Shown: one piece after another, positions 35,260 to 43,333 of the stretch | Numbering within the stretch: position 1 is the stretch's first letter | Layout: the number at the start of each line of letters is the position of its first letter | Source of the DNA: Viridibacillus sp050279675 | GTDB lineage: Bacteria > Bacillota > Bacilli > Bacillales_A > Planococcaceae | Direction: 5' to 3' | Length of the DNA: 64,000 bases | Assembly (NCBI RefSeq): GCF_050279675.1 | Contig: NZ_JBNNUK010000002.1 | Location: 1 to 64,000, forward strand | Position numbers and translations under genes: made by a program | Notes under the pieces: generated by a model | What the model was told of the DNA's origin: nothing | The model's database searches: none | What the model saw: only the letters and a program-made list of their open reading frames with translations

Positions 35260-35745
35260 ATGAAAAATAGACTAACGGTAATTCTATTAATGCTGACGCT
35301 TTTACTTACAGCCTGCAACACTGATATAAATCCAAAAGAACATGCAAGTGAACTATATAGCATCGCTTTAGACGCTATTATGGAAACAGACAAATCATTG
35401 AATGATGATATGGAGTTTATAGCGATTGATATGAGTAATTTTGATGAAGTAAATGAAAAACAGAAAAAATCTATTCTAGACTATTTCGAAGATAAATATA
35501 AAGTTAAAGTAATGGACGCTACTCTTGAAGAATTAAAAGAGAAAGGATATTACAATGAAGATACATTTACCTTAGACGGAGTACTTCTAACAGTTCAAAA
35601 AGTTAATTTTAACGTAAAAAACAATATCTTTTTTAATGGTGAGAAATACAGATCAGCAAAAGGGGCTATTGGTGTAGAAAGTACAGTTCACTACAAAGAT
35701 GGTAGTTGGCGAATTAAGAAGCTTAAAGAGTCTTGGGTGAGCTAA
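35260..35745 (+). CDS. Small lipoprotein of unknown function
   Basis: 161 residues. The signal peptide RLTVILLMLTLLLTAC ends in a lipobox with Cys at about residue 19. The mature part is acidic and mostly helical at first (HASELYSIALDAIMETDKSL), then beta-rich (LDGVLLTVQKVNFNVKNNIF, YKDGSWRIKKLKESWVS). The last motif resembles the end of small DUF4829-like or peptide-binding lipoproteins, but I cannot assign a family. GGGGGAGGG precedes the ATG. It is 182 bases downstream of the amidohydrolase and ends at its own terminator, so membership in the sigma-54 operon is uncertain. Confidence 0.7.
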   Translation: MKNRLTVILLMLTLLLTACNTDINPKEHASELYSIALDAIMETDKSLNDDMEFIAIDMSNFDEVNEKQKKSILDYFEDKYKVKVMDATLEELKEKGYYNEDTFTLDGVLLTVQKVNFNVKNNIFFNGEKYRSAKGAIGVESTVHYKDGSWRIKKLKESWVS

Positions 35746-35790
35746 AATAGTTGTTTTTTATTACCTTGCTTTTTAACAGCTAAACCGTAT

Positions 35791-35827
35791 AAAAAACGCA
35801 AGGTGTAAAAACCTTGTGTTTTTTATT
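35791..35827 (+). terminator. Terminator after the small lipoprotein gene
   Basis: A stem of about 12 bp with one G-T pair (35792-35803 with 35811-35822) is followed by a T-rich stretch. Confidence 0.75.
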
Positions 35828-36154
35828 ATTGAAGTTTGTTATCTAACTAAAACCTCTATATTGTATAAGCATTAACATTCTTCTACCTGTATAGCGAATT
35901 CACCGAATAATTAATCTTTATCAATAGGACTTAACTCATAGTTCCCAATATGTCCCTTCATCATGTTTTCTGATAATTGTTAAGTGGACTAATAATCGTA
36001 ATTGCCACTTGTACATACTTTGGTTTGAAATAGGTATAAAAATAAATTTTCCCACTGAATAGTGAACCGAAACTGAAAAAGCTAATATATTATAATAAAG
36101 TTTCCTTAAGGAAATAAATTTTCAGTGAAGAATAAAAAGAGGAGTTGAAATGTC
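35828..36154. other. Gene-free region, possible coding relics
   Basis: Neither strand holds a complete gene. On the minus strand around 35950-36010 there are short open stretches in changing frames (KHDEGTYWEL and neighbours) that may be relics of a lost gene. I do not recognise it. Confidence 0.3.
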
Positions 36155-36250
36155 ATGAAATGGATGGAAATATATATGCCGAAAACTTATGGGTTAATAT
36201 CGATATGTGGCAAGCTTCTACCTCATAAGAACAGGAAACAACATCGGTAA
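36155..36250 (+). CDS. Possible 31-residue small protein
   Basis: The short frame MKWMEIYMPKTYGLISICGK continues to a basic tail (LLPHKNRKQHR). It is preceded by AGAGGAG with a 10-base gap and followed 50 bases later by a good terminator, so the unit has the parts of a tiny gene. There is no recognisable homology. A second frame from a TTG at 36145 overlaps it, and the whole could equally be a remnant. Confidence 0.3.
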   Translation: MKWMEIYMPKTYGLISICGKLLPHKNRKQHR

Positions 36251-36301
36251 TGTACTATCGATTCAAAAAGTTTCGTAATCATATAATGATTTTTTATATA
36301 T

Positions 36302-36348
36302 AAAACCCCACTCTCACCTATTTCGATTGGTAGAAGTGGGGTTTTTAA
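36302..36348 (+). terminator. Intrinsic terminator
   Basis: Arms 36302-36312 and 36335-36345 form an 11-bp perfect stem with an inner extension, followed by TTTTT. The only candidate gene upstream is the 31-codon frame. Confidence 0.75.
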
Positions 36349-36379
36349 GTTAATAAACTTTTTTCAATAACAAATTTTG

Positions 36380-36519
36380 TTTATTGACTTATAAACAAGT
36401 ACACACTTTTTTCTAATACTAATCAAATGAGCTATTCAAAATATAATAATTCAAATTCTCCTGAATCCAAAAAGAATAAGACTAAGACCCGCTTCTTACA
36501 AGCCTTACTTAGAATGTGA
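36380..36519 (+). pseudogene. Degraded 5' end of a gerA-type gene
   Basis: The frame 36427-36519 (MSYSKYNNSNSPESKKNKTK, 30 residues in all) resembles the first residues of the GerA-family gene at 17377. The DNA agrees too: ATGAGCT.TTCA and AATTCTCCTGA.TC occur in both, and AAGTACA.ACTTTT lies upstream of each. The ribosome binding site and the rest of the gene are missing here. I read it as the remains of a second germinant receptor operon. The match is short. Confidence 0.4.
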
Positions 36520-36854
36520 AATTATCAAGAAAGCAATGGGGAACAGTAACGATTGCTAAGGCTCGAAATATTAAAGAAGGATGAGATGCAAATGTATTCA
36601 CAGGGTCATAATTTGTAAATGTTTTTTTAAGATTTGTAAAAAAATAATAAGTAATTTGAGTATTCAAAACTGTCTGGAGTAGATGAAAATGCATCGTTTT
36701 TTAGTTTATTCTATATTTATTAATCAAAATGAACAAAAATTTACAAAACAATTATATAACATTAACTTTTAGAGGATATAATTATTAAAGTAAGACATCT
36801 TCCATGCATAGATTTTATTAAATGAAATAAAATAAGCACTAAGGAGGAGTAAAC

Positions 36855-37157
36855 TTGGCTACTTTAATCGACATTATGATTACAAGTTTGATCAGTCTTT
36901 GCTTTTTAGCCTTAGGATTATTTATCTATAAAAAAGAAGATGTTGAATTAGTTGCAGGATATAATGGTCAAAAATTCAAAGGCAATAAATCAAAATTTGC
37001 AAAAAACAACGGCTTATTCTGTATAGCCTTTGCATGTTTACTTTTTATTACCCCTTTTTTTAAATATTTTGGGCATGTATTTATAAATCTAATCTCATTT
37101 ATCATGGTGTTGTTATTAATCATTTTAGTTCTTTATACTAGAAAGCAACATCAATAA
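36855..37157 (+). CDS. Small membrane protein, DUF3784-like
   Basis: 100 residues with three membrane segments: IMITSLISLCFLALGLFIY, then a conserved-looking loop VELVAGYNG, then LFCIAFACLLFITPFF and FIMVLLLIILVLYT. The first helix plus LxAGYN loop fits DUF3784. No function is known for that family. The start is a TTG with AAGGAGG 7 bases upstream, and a strong terminator follows. Confidence 0.7.
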   Translation: MATLIDIMITSLISLCFLALGLFIYKKEDVELVAGYNGQKFKGNKSKFAKNNGLFCIAFACLLFITPFFKYFGHVFINLISFIMVLLLIILVLYTRKQHQ

Positions 37158-37164
37158 ATTGGAT

Positions 37165-37202
37165 AAAATCCGCTTGTTCTTAGGAACGAGCGGATTTTAA
37201 TT
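37165..37202 (+). terminator. Terminator of the DUF3784-like gene
   Basis: A 15-bp stem with one G-T/A-C position (37165-37179 with 37184-37198, 4-base loop) ends in a short T stretch. Confidence 0.75.
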
Positions 37203-37440
37203 TATGCTGGGAATTTATGTACTAAACAAACTTGTCATGAATGTTATGCTTGCTAATACAAGTGGATTAAATATGAGTAAGCAGTATAAAATGGGAGAAT
37301 GTACAGGTTGTAAAAAGGTAATGTATGGTATAGATATATTGATTTCGAGAGTCCTTTTTTATGGGGTTCATGGAAATATACAAATCAATGTAATGATATT
37401 CACTTGAAATATAGGTTTTATAGGTCTGAAGGAATAATGG
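37203..37440 (+). pseudogene. Frameshifted coding remnant, unrecognised
   Basis: Three plus-strand frames contribute protein-like pieces in order: YAGNLCTKQTCHECYAC, then KMGECTGCKKVMYGIDILIS, then WKYTNQCNDIHLKYRFYR. Cysteine pairs suggest a zinc-binding protein. One frame is open for 67 codons but has no ribosome binding site. The pattern suggests a decayed gene with at least two frameshifts. Confidence 0.25.
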
Positions 37441-37446
37441 ATTAGC

Positions 37447-37482
37447 AAAAAGCGGTCCTACATTACGTAGGACTGCTTTTTA
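37447..37482. terminator. Bidirectional terminator
   Basis: A 15-bp stem (37447-37461 with 37467-37481, 5-base loop) is flanked by A and T runs, so it can act on both strands. It lies just beyond the 3' end of the methyltransferase pseudogene. Confidence 0.75.
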
Positions 37483-37487
37483 TGAAA

Positions 37488-37934
37488 TCATTTTTTAGTT
37501 TTAGAGACATCTTTATTTGCAGCAATCATTAAAAACATTGGTCTACGGTTTTCATCGTGCATTTCAGGTAGACTCTTTAACATTTCTTCAGAAGGTGTCG
37601 ATTCTTTGACTGCACTAATATTAAAACCTGCGTTAATCAAAACATTTATATAAGTAGAGAACGTACGATGATATTTTTGGACGCTTTCATTTAAAAAGGA
37701 TGTTTCACGTAATCCTTCAAAATGATAATTGTCTACTGGTCAGTGTAAATGATTGCCTTCTTCATCGACATACCAATCTTGTTCACTTCTTGAAGTAAAG
37801 ATTGGGTGTTCAACAGAGAAGATAAATGACCCGCCATTTGGCGTAATATTTCGACCGAACCGTTTGAATTGATACATAATACACCGATAAAAAAAGTGGT
37901 TATACCAATTAATCAATTTTTCGTTAATCTTCAT
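37488..37934 (-). pseudogene. SAM-dependent methyltransferase, truncated and nonsense-mutated
   Basis: The minus strand reads NGGSFIFSVEHPIFTSRSEQ, DEEGNHLH, a TGA codon, PVDNYHFEGLRETSFLNES, and ends EMHDENRRPMFLMIAANKD. This is the carboxy half of a class I methyltransferase. Family members have Trp between His and Pro-Val-Asp (HWPVDNY), so the stop is a TGG-to-TGA change. The SAM-binding amino-terminal half is missing upstream. The gene is dead on two counts. Confidence 0.75.
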
Positions 37935-38011
37935 TTAAGAATAAGAAAAGATAATTGTAATTGACATTGTTTGTTAACACAATTATCGAGTTATGCATGG
38001 ATACAGCTGGC

Positions 38012-38917
38012 TTAAATACCTAAGAAATAGAGTACAACCGGAATCGATACGATACTAATAATAGTAGTTACAAGTGTAGTAAAGGATACTAGATCAGGTT
38101 CTGTATCAAACTGTAGTGCTAGCATCGTTGTATTTGCAGCAGAGGGCATAGCAGATTGGATAATTAAAACGGTTTTAATAAGAGAGCTGAGAGGCATAAA
38201 AGATAAAATCACTGCTGCTAGAATCGGTGATAGAATTATACGGATAATGGATACAACCGAAACTAAGCGATAATTCACTTTACTAGCAGAAATAGCAGCT
38301 AACTGCATCCCTAAAACAAGCATCACTGTTGGAATAGATGCCTCAGCTACTAAACTAACACCATCCATTACTGTTTTCGGAATAGTAATATGGTAAAATT
38401 CTAAAGTAATACCCGCTAGTGCCGCATAAATTAAGGGCATGCGTAAAACTTTTTGGATGGATTGTTGTATTGTTGCTTTTTTTGATCCACCTATTGAAGC
38501 AAAGAAAATGCCTAAGCTATTCATAAGAAGTGAATGAAGAATCATTATAATTACGGCAATATCAAAGCCCGCTGCACCTAAAGCAAATAACACTACTGGT
38601 GCTCCGTAATTACCACTATTCATGAATACGGCTCCGAGGATCATTGCAGAAAATTCTGATCGTGAAGCATTAAGTAAAATAGATATAGCCCAAGTACAGA
38701 GAAACAAAACAACAGTTAACGTTATTGCGAAAATTGCTATGTATAAATAATCTTTAGTTAATGGTGTCGTATAAAATGTACGAAAAGCGAGGAATGGTGA
38801 CATTAAGTATAGGGCAGCTGTAGAAATCGATTTAATATCAAAACCTATACATTTTTGTCCGATAAAACCTATTGAAAACACTATTAGAACGGGTAAAATA
38901 ATAAGAAATAAAGACAA
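38012..38917 (-). CDS. AEC-family transporter (auxin efflux carrier/malate permease type)
   Basis: 301 residues with about ten membrane segments. Recognisable parts are GAVFMNSGNYGAPVVLFALG, LRMPLIYAALAGITLEF and IQSAMPSAANTTMLALQFDTEPDL, the last being the classic AEC carboxy-terminal motif. Members move carboxylates or amino acids; B. subtilis YwkB is an example. The TTG start is supported by GGAG 8 bases upstream. It is a single-gene unit, and the substrate is unknown. Confidence 0.88.
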   Translation of the reverse strand: MSLFLIILPVLIVFSIGFIGQKCIGFDIKSISTAALYLMSPFLAFRTFYTTPLTKDYLYIAIFAITLTVVLFLCTWAISILLNASRSEFSAMILGAVFMNSGNYGAPVVLFALGAAGFDIAVIIMILHSLLMNSLGIFFASIGGSKKATIQQSIQKVLRMPLIYAALAGITLEFYHITIPKTVMDGVSLVAEASIPTVMLVLGMQLAAISASKVNYRLVSVVSIIRIILSPILAAVILSFMPLSSLIKTVLIIQSAMPSAANTTMLALQFDTEPDLVSFTTLVTTIISIVSIPVVLYFLGI

Positions 38918-39009
38918 ATAACCATCTCCGTTTGATTTATTAGATATTTCTTATTATTCCACTTTTGAAAATATAGACAATACTATTTTAAAAAATGTTT
39001 AATTTTTTC

Positions 39010-39042
39010 AAAGAAAAACACGTAGTAAATAAACTACGTGTT
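39010..39042 (-). terminator. Terminator of msrA
   Basis: Read on the minus strand, a 10-bp stem (39042-39033 with 39026-39017, 6-base loop) runs into five T. Confidence 0.8.
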
Positions 39043-39050
39043 AACTGATG

Positions 39051-39578
39051 TTATTTCCAATTTGTATTGATAAATTCATCACGACCGGACTTTGCACGGT
39101 CTTCTTTATAGTCATTGGGACTTTTTTTGTAATAATCTTGATGGTAATCTTCAGCAGGATAGAATTTCCTTGCTTCACGAATCTCAGTGACAATAGGTTT
39201 TTTGAATCTTCCACTTTCAGCTATCGCTAGTTTGGAAGCTTCCGCTAACTGTTGTTGCAACGAATCATGATAGAATATGGCTGCTTTATAAGATTCACCG
39301 CGGTCTTGGAACTGACCTCCGTCATCTGTTGGATCGACTTGTGGCCAGAAGATTTCTAATAATTTTTCGTATGAAAAGATCGTTGGATCAAATTCAATCT
39401 GAACGACTTCTAAATGACCTGATTGACCAGCTTTTACATCTTCATATGTTGGGTTTTCTAAATGTCCACCCATGTAGCCTGAAGTTACTGTATGTATTCC
39501 ATCATATTCGACAAATGGTTTGACCATGCACCAAAAACATCCACCAGCAAATGTAGCTATTTTAGTAATTTGTTCCAT
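39051..39578 (-). CDS. msrA: Peptide methionine-S-sulfoxide reductase MsrA
   Basis: 175 residues, normal length. The catalytic motif GGCFWCM is at about residues 13-19, with the first Cys as nucleophile, followed by TSGYMGGHLENPTYEDV, HLEVVQIEFDP and DRGESYKAAIFYHD. It repairs oxidised methionine in cytoplasmic proteins, using thioredoxin. No MsrB domain is fused and no msrB gene adjoins. GGAGGTT precedes the ATG. Confidence 0.95.
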   Translation of the reverse strand: MEQITKIATFAGGCFWCMVKPFVEYDGIHTVTSGYMGGHLENPTYEDVKAGQSGHLEVVQIEFDPTIFSYEKLLEIFWPQVDPTDDGGQFQDRGESYKAAIFYHDSLQQQLAEASKLAIAESGRFKKPIVTEIREARKFYPAEDYHQDYYKKSPNDYKEDRAKSGRDEFINTNWK

Positions 39579-39690
39579 GTTGTAACCTCCAATAGTATAA
39601 AGACGTCATTAATACGTGCCATTTTGTACATCTTTTAGTTTACAACATTAACAACTAGAAAAACATACCCTCTTGAAAGGAGCATCCATC

Positions 39691-40635
39691 ATGCAAGAAA
39701 ATCAACAAACGCGAGTGCGCAAAAAAAAACGCAAACTTCGAAAAGGACGTGTGTTCTTTACTTTTCTACTATTTCTATTAGTTGGGGTAGGCGTATATGC
39801 ATACACTGAATATAAAGCAGGGATAGAACTTGCAAAAGGGCAGGAACAGAAACCAGAAAACTTTATTGGTGATGAAGCTTCATCAAAAAATATAGAAAAT
39901 ATTTTACTTTTAGGTGTCGATTCTCGCGGTGAGGCAAAATCGCGAACAGATTCTATGATGCTTGTTTCATGGAACAAAGATACAAATGACATTAAAATGG
40001 TATCATTCATGCGAGATATTTATGCAGATATCCCTGGCTATCAATCATATAAGTTGAACACAGCCTATTATTTAGATGGTGTTCAATTATTAAAGGATAC
40101 AATCAGTAACATGTTCGATGTAGAAATTAATCATTATGCATTAATTGACTTTAAAAGCTTCGAATCGATGGTAGATATTATTGCACCAAATGGGGTAGAA
40201 GTTAATGTCGATAAAGATATGTCAAAAAACATCGGAGTTAATTTGAAAAAAGGAACACAACAGTTGAATGGTAAAGAATTATTAGGCTTTGCTCGGTTCC
40301 GTTCGGATGCACAAGGTGACTTTGGACGTGTAGATCGACAACAACAAGCTCTAGAAGCATTGAAAAAAGAAGTTGTATCACCAGGTAATTATAAAAACTT
40401 CCCTAAATTATTAGGAGCACTGCAAGGTTATGTTCAAACTGATATGACAGCCAAAGATGAATTATCATTAATGACATCAATCATAAGAGGTGGAGATCTA
40501 AATATCGAAAAACTGACTATTCCGGTCGAACATAGCTATTCATTTGCTAATTATTCTCATGCAGGTTCTGTCATTGAAATTGATCGTGCTTTAAATAATA
40601 AAGCTTTAGAGGAATTTCTTGATTTTGAACAGTAA
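39691..40635 (+). CDS. LytR-CpsA-Psr (LCP) family cell-wall glycopolymer ligase
   Basis: 314 residues. A basic cytoplasmic start (RVRKKKRKLRKGR) and one membrane helix (VFFTFLLFLLVGVGVYAYTE) precede an extracellular LCP domain: NILLLGVDSR, SRTDSMMLVSWN, VSFMRDIYADIPGY with the pyrophosphate-binding Arg, LNGKELLGFARFRSD and GRVDRQQQALEAL. LCP proteins move teichoic acid or other polymers from lipid carriers to peptidoglycan. The ATG at 39691 follows AAAGGAG by 8 bases. The carboxy-terminal LytR_C domain is absent, as in TagT/U/V-like proteins. Confidence 0.9.
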   Translation: MQENQQTRVRKKKRKLRKGRVFFTFLLFLLVGVGVYAYTEYKAGIELAKGQEQKPENFIGDEASSKNIENILLLGVDSRGEAKSRTDSMMLVSWNKDTNDIKMVSFMRDIYADIPGYQSYKLNTAYYLDGVQLLKDTISNMFDVEINHYALIDFKSFESMVDIIAPNGVEVNVDKDMSKNIGVNLKKGTQQLNGKELLGFARFRSDAQGDFGRVDRQQQALEALKKEVVSPGNYKNFPKLLGALQGYVQTDMTAKDELSLMTSIIRGGDLNIEKLTIPVEHSYSFANYSHAGSVIEIDRALNNKALEEFLDFEQ

Positions 40636-40719
40636 TATAGGGGTATAATATTATTAGCGCAAAACGAATGCATCCTGTAAACTAATCATATGCACTTTTT
40701 GTCAAAAAGGGGGGATTGG

Positions 40720-41925
40720 ATGGAACCAGAAAAACCATCATTTTTTTCAACAAGATTTATTCGATTTTTAGGGGGTAGAAATTTACTTTTTGGATTATTA
40801 ACTTTATTAATTTTAGGGTGTATTATATTCATCTATGATAAAGTATCTTTTATTTTCTATCCCATTATTGTTTTTTTACAAACAGTAGTACTCCCGGTTA
40901 TTTTAGCCTCCATTGCTTATTATCTATTAAGACCTATTCTGCGTATACTTGAGAATTGGAAAATCCCGAGAGTATGGGGGATTTTGATTATTTACATTGG
41001 GCTAGCCGGAATAATTACTTTGTTAGTTATTCTAGTATTCCCATTCCTAAAAGGGCAGTTTACGAATTTAATCAATGAATTTCCACAATACTTTATGGAA
41101 ATGCTTCATAAAACCCAATCTTTCGTACAAGGATCGACTTTCAATTCCTTCTTATCTAAATACAATTTTGAATTAGATCAAGTAATGTCAGATATAACGA
41201 AAGATTTAAGTGATACTGTTAAAGATACAGCGGGTAAACTAGGAAGCGGTATTGCGACAGGTATTACAGGCTTTATTTCTGCTCTAACTGGAATTCTTTT
41301 AGCAATCGTAACTGTTCCATTCATCTTATTCTACTTATTAAAAGATGGAGAAAAACTACCAAAATTTATTTTAAAAATGTTTCCTCCTCGTATGAGAGAT
41401 GACGCGGCTCACTTATTCCATAAAGCTGATCGCCAAATTAGCTCATATATTCAAGGGCAAATTATCGTTGCATTTTGTATCGGTGTCATGATTACTATTG
41501 GCTTCTTAATCATCAGAATGGATTATGCAATCGTGTTAGGTTTTTTAGCGATGGTTACAAGTGTTGTGCCTTATTTAGGACCTATTATTGCCATAACACC
41601 TGCAGCGATTATCGCTATCGTAACGTCGCCAATTATGTTGGTCAAACTGGCAGCGGTATGGACTATAGTGCAACTAGTGGAAGGGAAATTTATTTCACCA
41701 CAAGTAATGGGTAAGTCATTACATGTTCATCCCATTACGATTATTTTCGTCCTATTAACAGCAGGTTCATTGTTCGGTGTACCAGGTGTTATTTTAGGTA
41801 TTCCGGGTTATGCAGTTCTCAAAGTGTTAGTAACTCACTTGTTCTATTTATATAAGAAACGCTATAATCGACAAGAACCAGACCCTACAATGGAATATGA
41901 AGTGGAGAACTGGAAAGACGAATAA
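40720..41925 (+). CDS. AI-2E-family (YdbI/PerM type) membrane protein
   Basis: 401 residues with about eight membrane segments. The family signature loop region GLAGIITLLVILVFP, the soluble middle (FPQYFMEMLHKTQ, TKDLSDTVKDTAGKLGSG) and the conserved end VVPYLGPIIAITPAAIIAI, LVEGKFISPQVMGKSLHVHP and LFGVPGVILGIPGYAVLK are clear. Members include AI-2 exporters and sodium/proton antiporters, so the function is open. The ATG at 40720 is chosen over one at 40690 because of the AAGGGGGG site at 40707-40714, 5 bases upstream. Confidence 0.88.
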   Translation: MEPEKPSFFSTRFIRFLGGRNLLFGLLTLLILGCIIFIYDKVSFIFYPIIVFLQTVVLPVILASIAYYLLRPILRILENWKIPRVWGILIIYIGLAGIITLLVILVFPFLKGQFTNLINEFPQYFMEMLHKTQSFVQGSTFNSFLSKYNFELDQVMSDITKDLSDTVKDTAGKLGSGIATGITGFISALTGILLAIVTVPFILFYLLKDGEKLPKFILKMFPPRMRDDAAHLFHKADRQISSYIQGQIIVAFCIGVMITIGFLIIRMDYAIVLGFLAMVTSVVPYLGPIIAITPAAIIAIVTSPIMLVKLAAVWTIVQLVEGKFISPQVMGKSLHVHPITIIFVLLTAGSLFGVPGVILGIPGYAVLKVLVTHLFYLYKKRYNRQEPDPTMEYEVENWKDE

Positions 41926-41953
41926 TCGGTAGCATTTGCTACCGATTTTTTTA
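41924..41953 (+). terminator. Terminator after the AI-2E-family gene
   Basis: A 10-bp perfect stem (41924-41933 with 41938-41947, 4-base loop) is followed by a T run and overlaps the stop codon. Confidence 0.88.
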
Positions 41954-42053
41954 TTATCTAATGAAAAATTGCGTGATATGTTTTCATAGGATATAAAAAG
42001 TTCATTTCTTAATGAAGATAATTAATATAGCAATATGTGATTTTATAAAGAAG

Positions 42054-42096
42054 AACAGCTTTCTTTCGATTTAAACTGAAGGAATTGCTGTTTTTT
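42054..42096 (+). terminator. Orphan hairpin with U tract upstream of argC
   Basis: Arms AACAGC (42054-42059) and GCTGTT (42087-42092), with an inner 7-bp stem, are followed by a T run. It lies after the previous terminator and before the argC promoter, with no gene in between. Confidence 0.6.
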
Positions 42097-42224
42097 GATA
42101 CATAAAAACACTATTTAATTAGTAAAATTTCTTTTGAAAAATATATATACGATATAAAACGCTTTTGTACCAATAATGGAAGCGTGTACATTTTTAATAT
42201 AAAAACAAATTAATATAAATACAA

Positions 42225-42253
42225 TTGACTTTATATTTATACATACTTATAAT
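42225..42253 (+). promoter_or_regulatory. Sigma-A promoter of argCJBD
   Basis: TTGACT at 42225-42230, 17 bases, TATAAT at 42248-42253. AT-rich, partly inverted sequences (AATATAAATAC near 42212 and TTATATTTATA over the spacer) overlap it. They could hold ArgR/AhrC boxes, but a clear box with TGAAT/ATTCA arms was not found. Confidence 0.8.
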
Positions 42254-42283
42254 AATTTGTAACATACACGTGAGGTGATTCAG

Positions 42284-43318
42284 TTGAAGGTCGGAATTAT
42301 TGGTGCAACAGGATATGGTGGGTTAGAACTAATGAGATTATTACATAATCACAATGAAGTCGGAAAAATTAAATTATTCACTTCTTCTGATGAAGGAGCC
42401 ATTTTTTCACAAAAATATGGTCATCTAAAAAAACTATTCGATCAACCTTTAGAGAAAATAGATACAGATACTTTAGCTCAGTTAGATGTTGTATTTACAA
42501 GTACACCATCAGGGGTTTCAAGCAAGTTACTACCACCTCTATTAAATAACTCAACGAAATTCATAGATTTATCAGGTGATTTCCGACTAAAAAATTTAGA
42601 AGATTATGAATATTGGTATAAAAAAGAGCCAGCTCCTAGTTTTGCTGTTGAACAAAGTGTATATGGTTTGTCTGAATGGAATAAAGAGGCCATTAATGAA
42701 GCAAGTCTTATTGCCAATCCAGGTTGTTATCCAACGGCAGTTTTACTTTCTCTTTTACCATTGTTAAAAGAAGATTTAATTCATGCAGATGGCTTAGTCA
42801 TTGATGCAAAGAGCGGAATTTCAGGGGCGGGTAATAAGCCTTGTATGATGACTCACTTTAGTGAAACAAATGAAAATACAGCCATCTATAAAATACATGA
42901 ACATCAGCATATTCCTGAAATTGAACAGGCTTTGAAAATGTTCGCAAATAGGGTTACACCAATTACATTTACTACAACATTAGTACCGATGACGCGAGGG
43001 ATTCTGGCAACAAGCTATGCGCAGATTACTTCGGGCACAACAGAAGAACAACTTTATAACTGTTTAGTTCAACAATATCAAAGCAATCCTTTTGTTCGAA
43101 TTATCAAAGAAACAGCAAAATTTGGAACGAACCAAGTTTATGGTTCTAATTTCTGTGATATCCATGTGAAAGTCGATTCAAGGACTGGCAAAGCTACGAT
43201 TGTTTCTGTTATTGATAATTTAGTCAAAGGGGCAGCTGGGCAAGCCATTCAAAATATGAATATACAGTTTGGGTTTGATGAAACAACGGGTCTTATGCAA
43301 GTGCCATTATACATTTAA
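42284..43318 (+). CDS. argC: N-acetyl-gamma-glutamyl-phosphate reductase
   Basis: 344 residues. VGIIGATGYGGLELMRLL binds NADP, NPGCYPTAVLLSLLPLL contains the catalytic Cys, and HQHIPEIEQAL and FTTTLVPMTRGILATSY follow. It performs the third step of arginine synthesis. The TTG at 42284 is chosen because GAGGTG sits 6 bases upstream; the in-frame GTG at 42275 lies inside that site. First gene of argCJBD. Confidence 0.95.
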   Translation: MKVGIIGATGYGGLELMRLLHNHNEVGKIKLFTSSDEGAIFSQKYGHLKKLFDQPLEKIDTDTLAQLDVVFTSTPSGVSSKLLPPLLNNSTKFIDLSGDFRLKNLEDYEYWYKKEPAPSFAVEQSVYGLSEWNKEAINEASLIANPGCYPTAVLLSLLPLLKEDLIHADGLVIDAKSGISGAGNKPCMMTHFSETNENTAIYKIHEHQHIPEIEQALKMFANRVTPITFTTTLVPMTRGILATSYAQITSGTTEEQLYNCLVQQYQSNPFVRIIKETAKFGTNQVYGSNFCDIHVKVDSRTGKATIVSVIDNLVKGAAGQAIQNMNIQFGFDETTGLMQVPLYI

Positions 43319-43333
43319 ATAGGGAGTGTTTTT

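Noticed and set aside
37204..37407. 67-codon plus-strand frame as an intact gene
   Set aside because: It has no ribosome binding site, and better protein-like stretches occur in neighbouring frames before and after it, so it looks like a decayed gene.
42195..42260. Definite ArgR/AhrC boxes at the argC promoter
   Set aside because: AT-rich inverted stretches exist, but no box with the expected TGAAT/ATTCA arms could be found by eye. Left as a possibility only.
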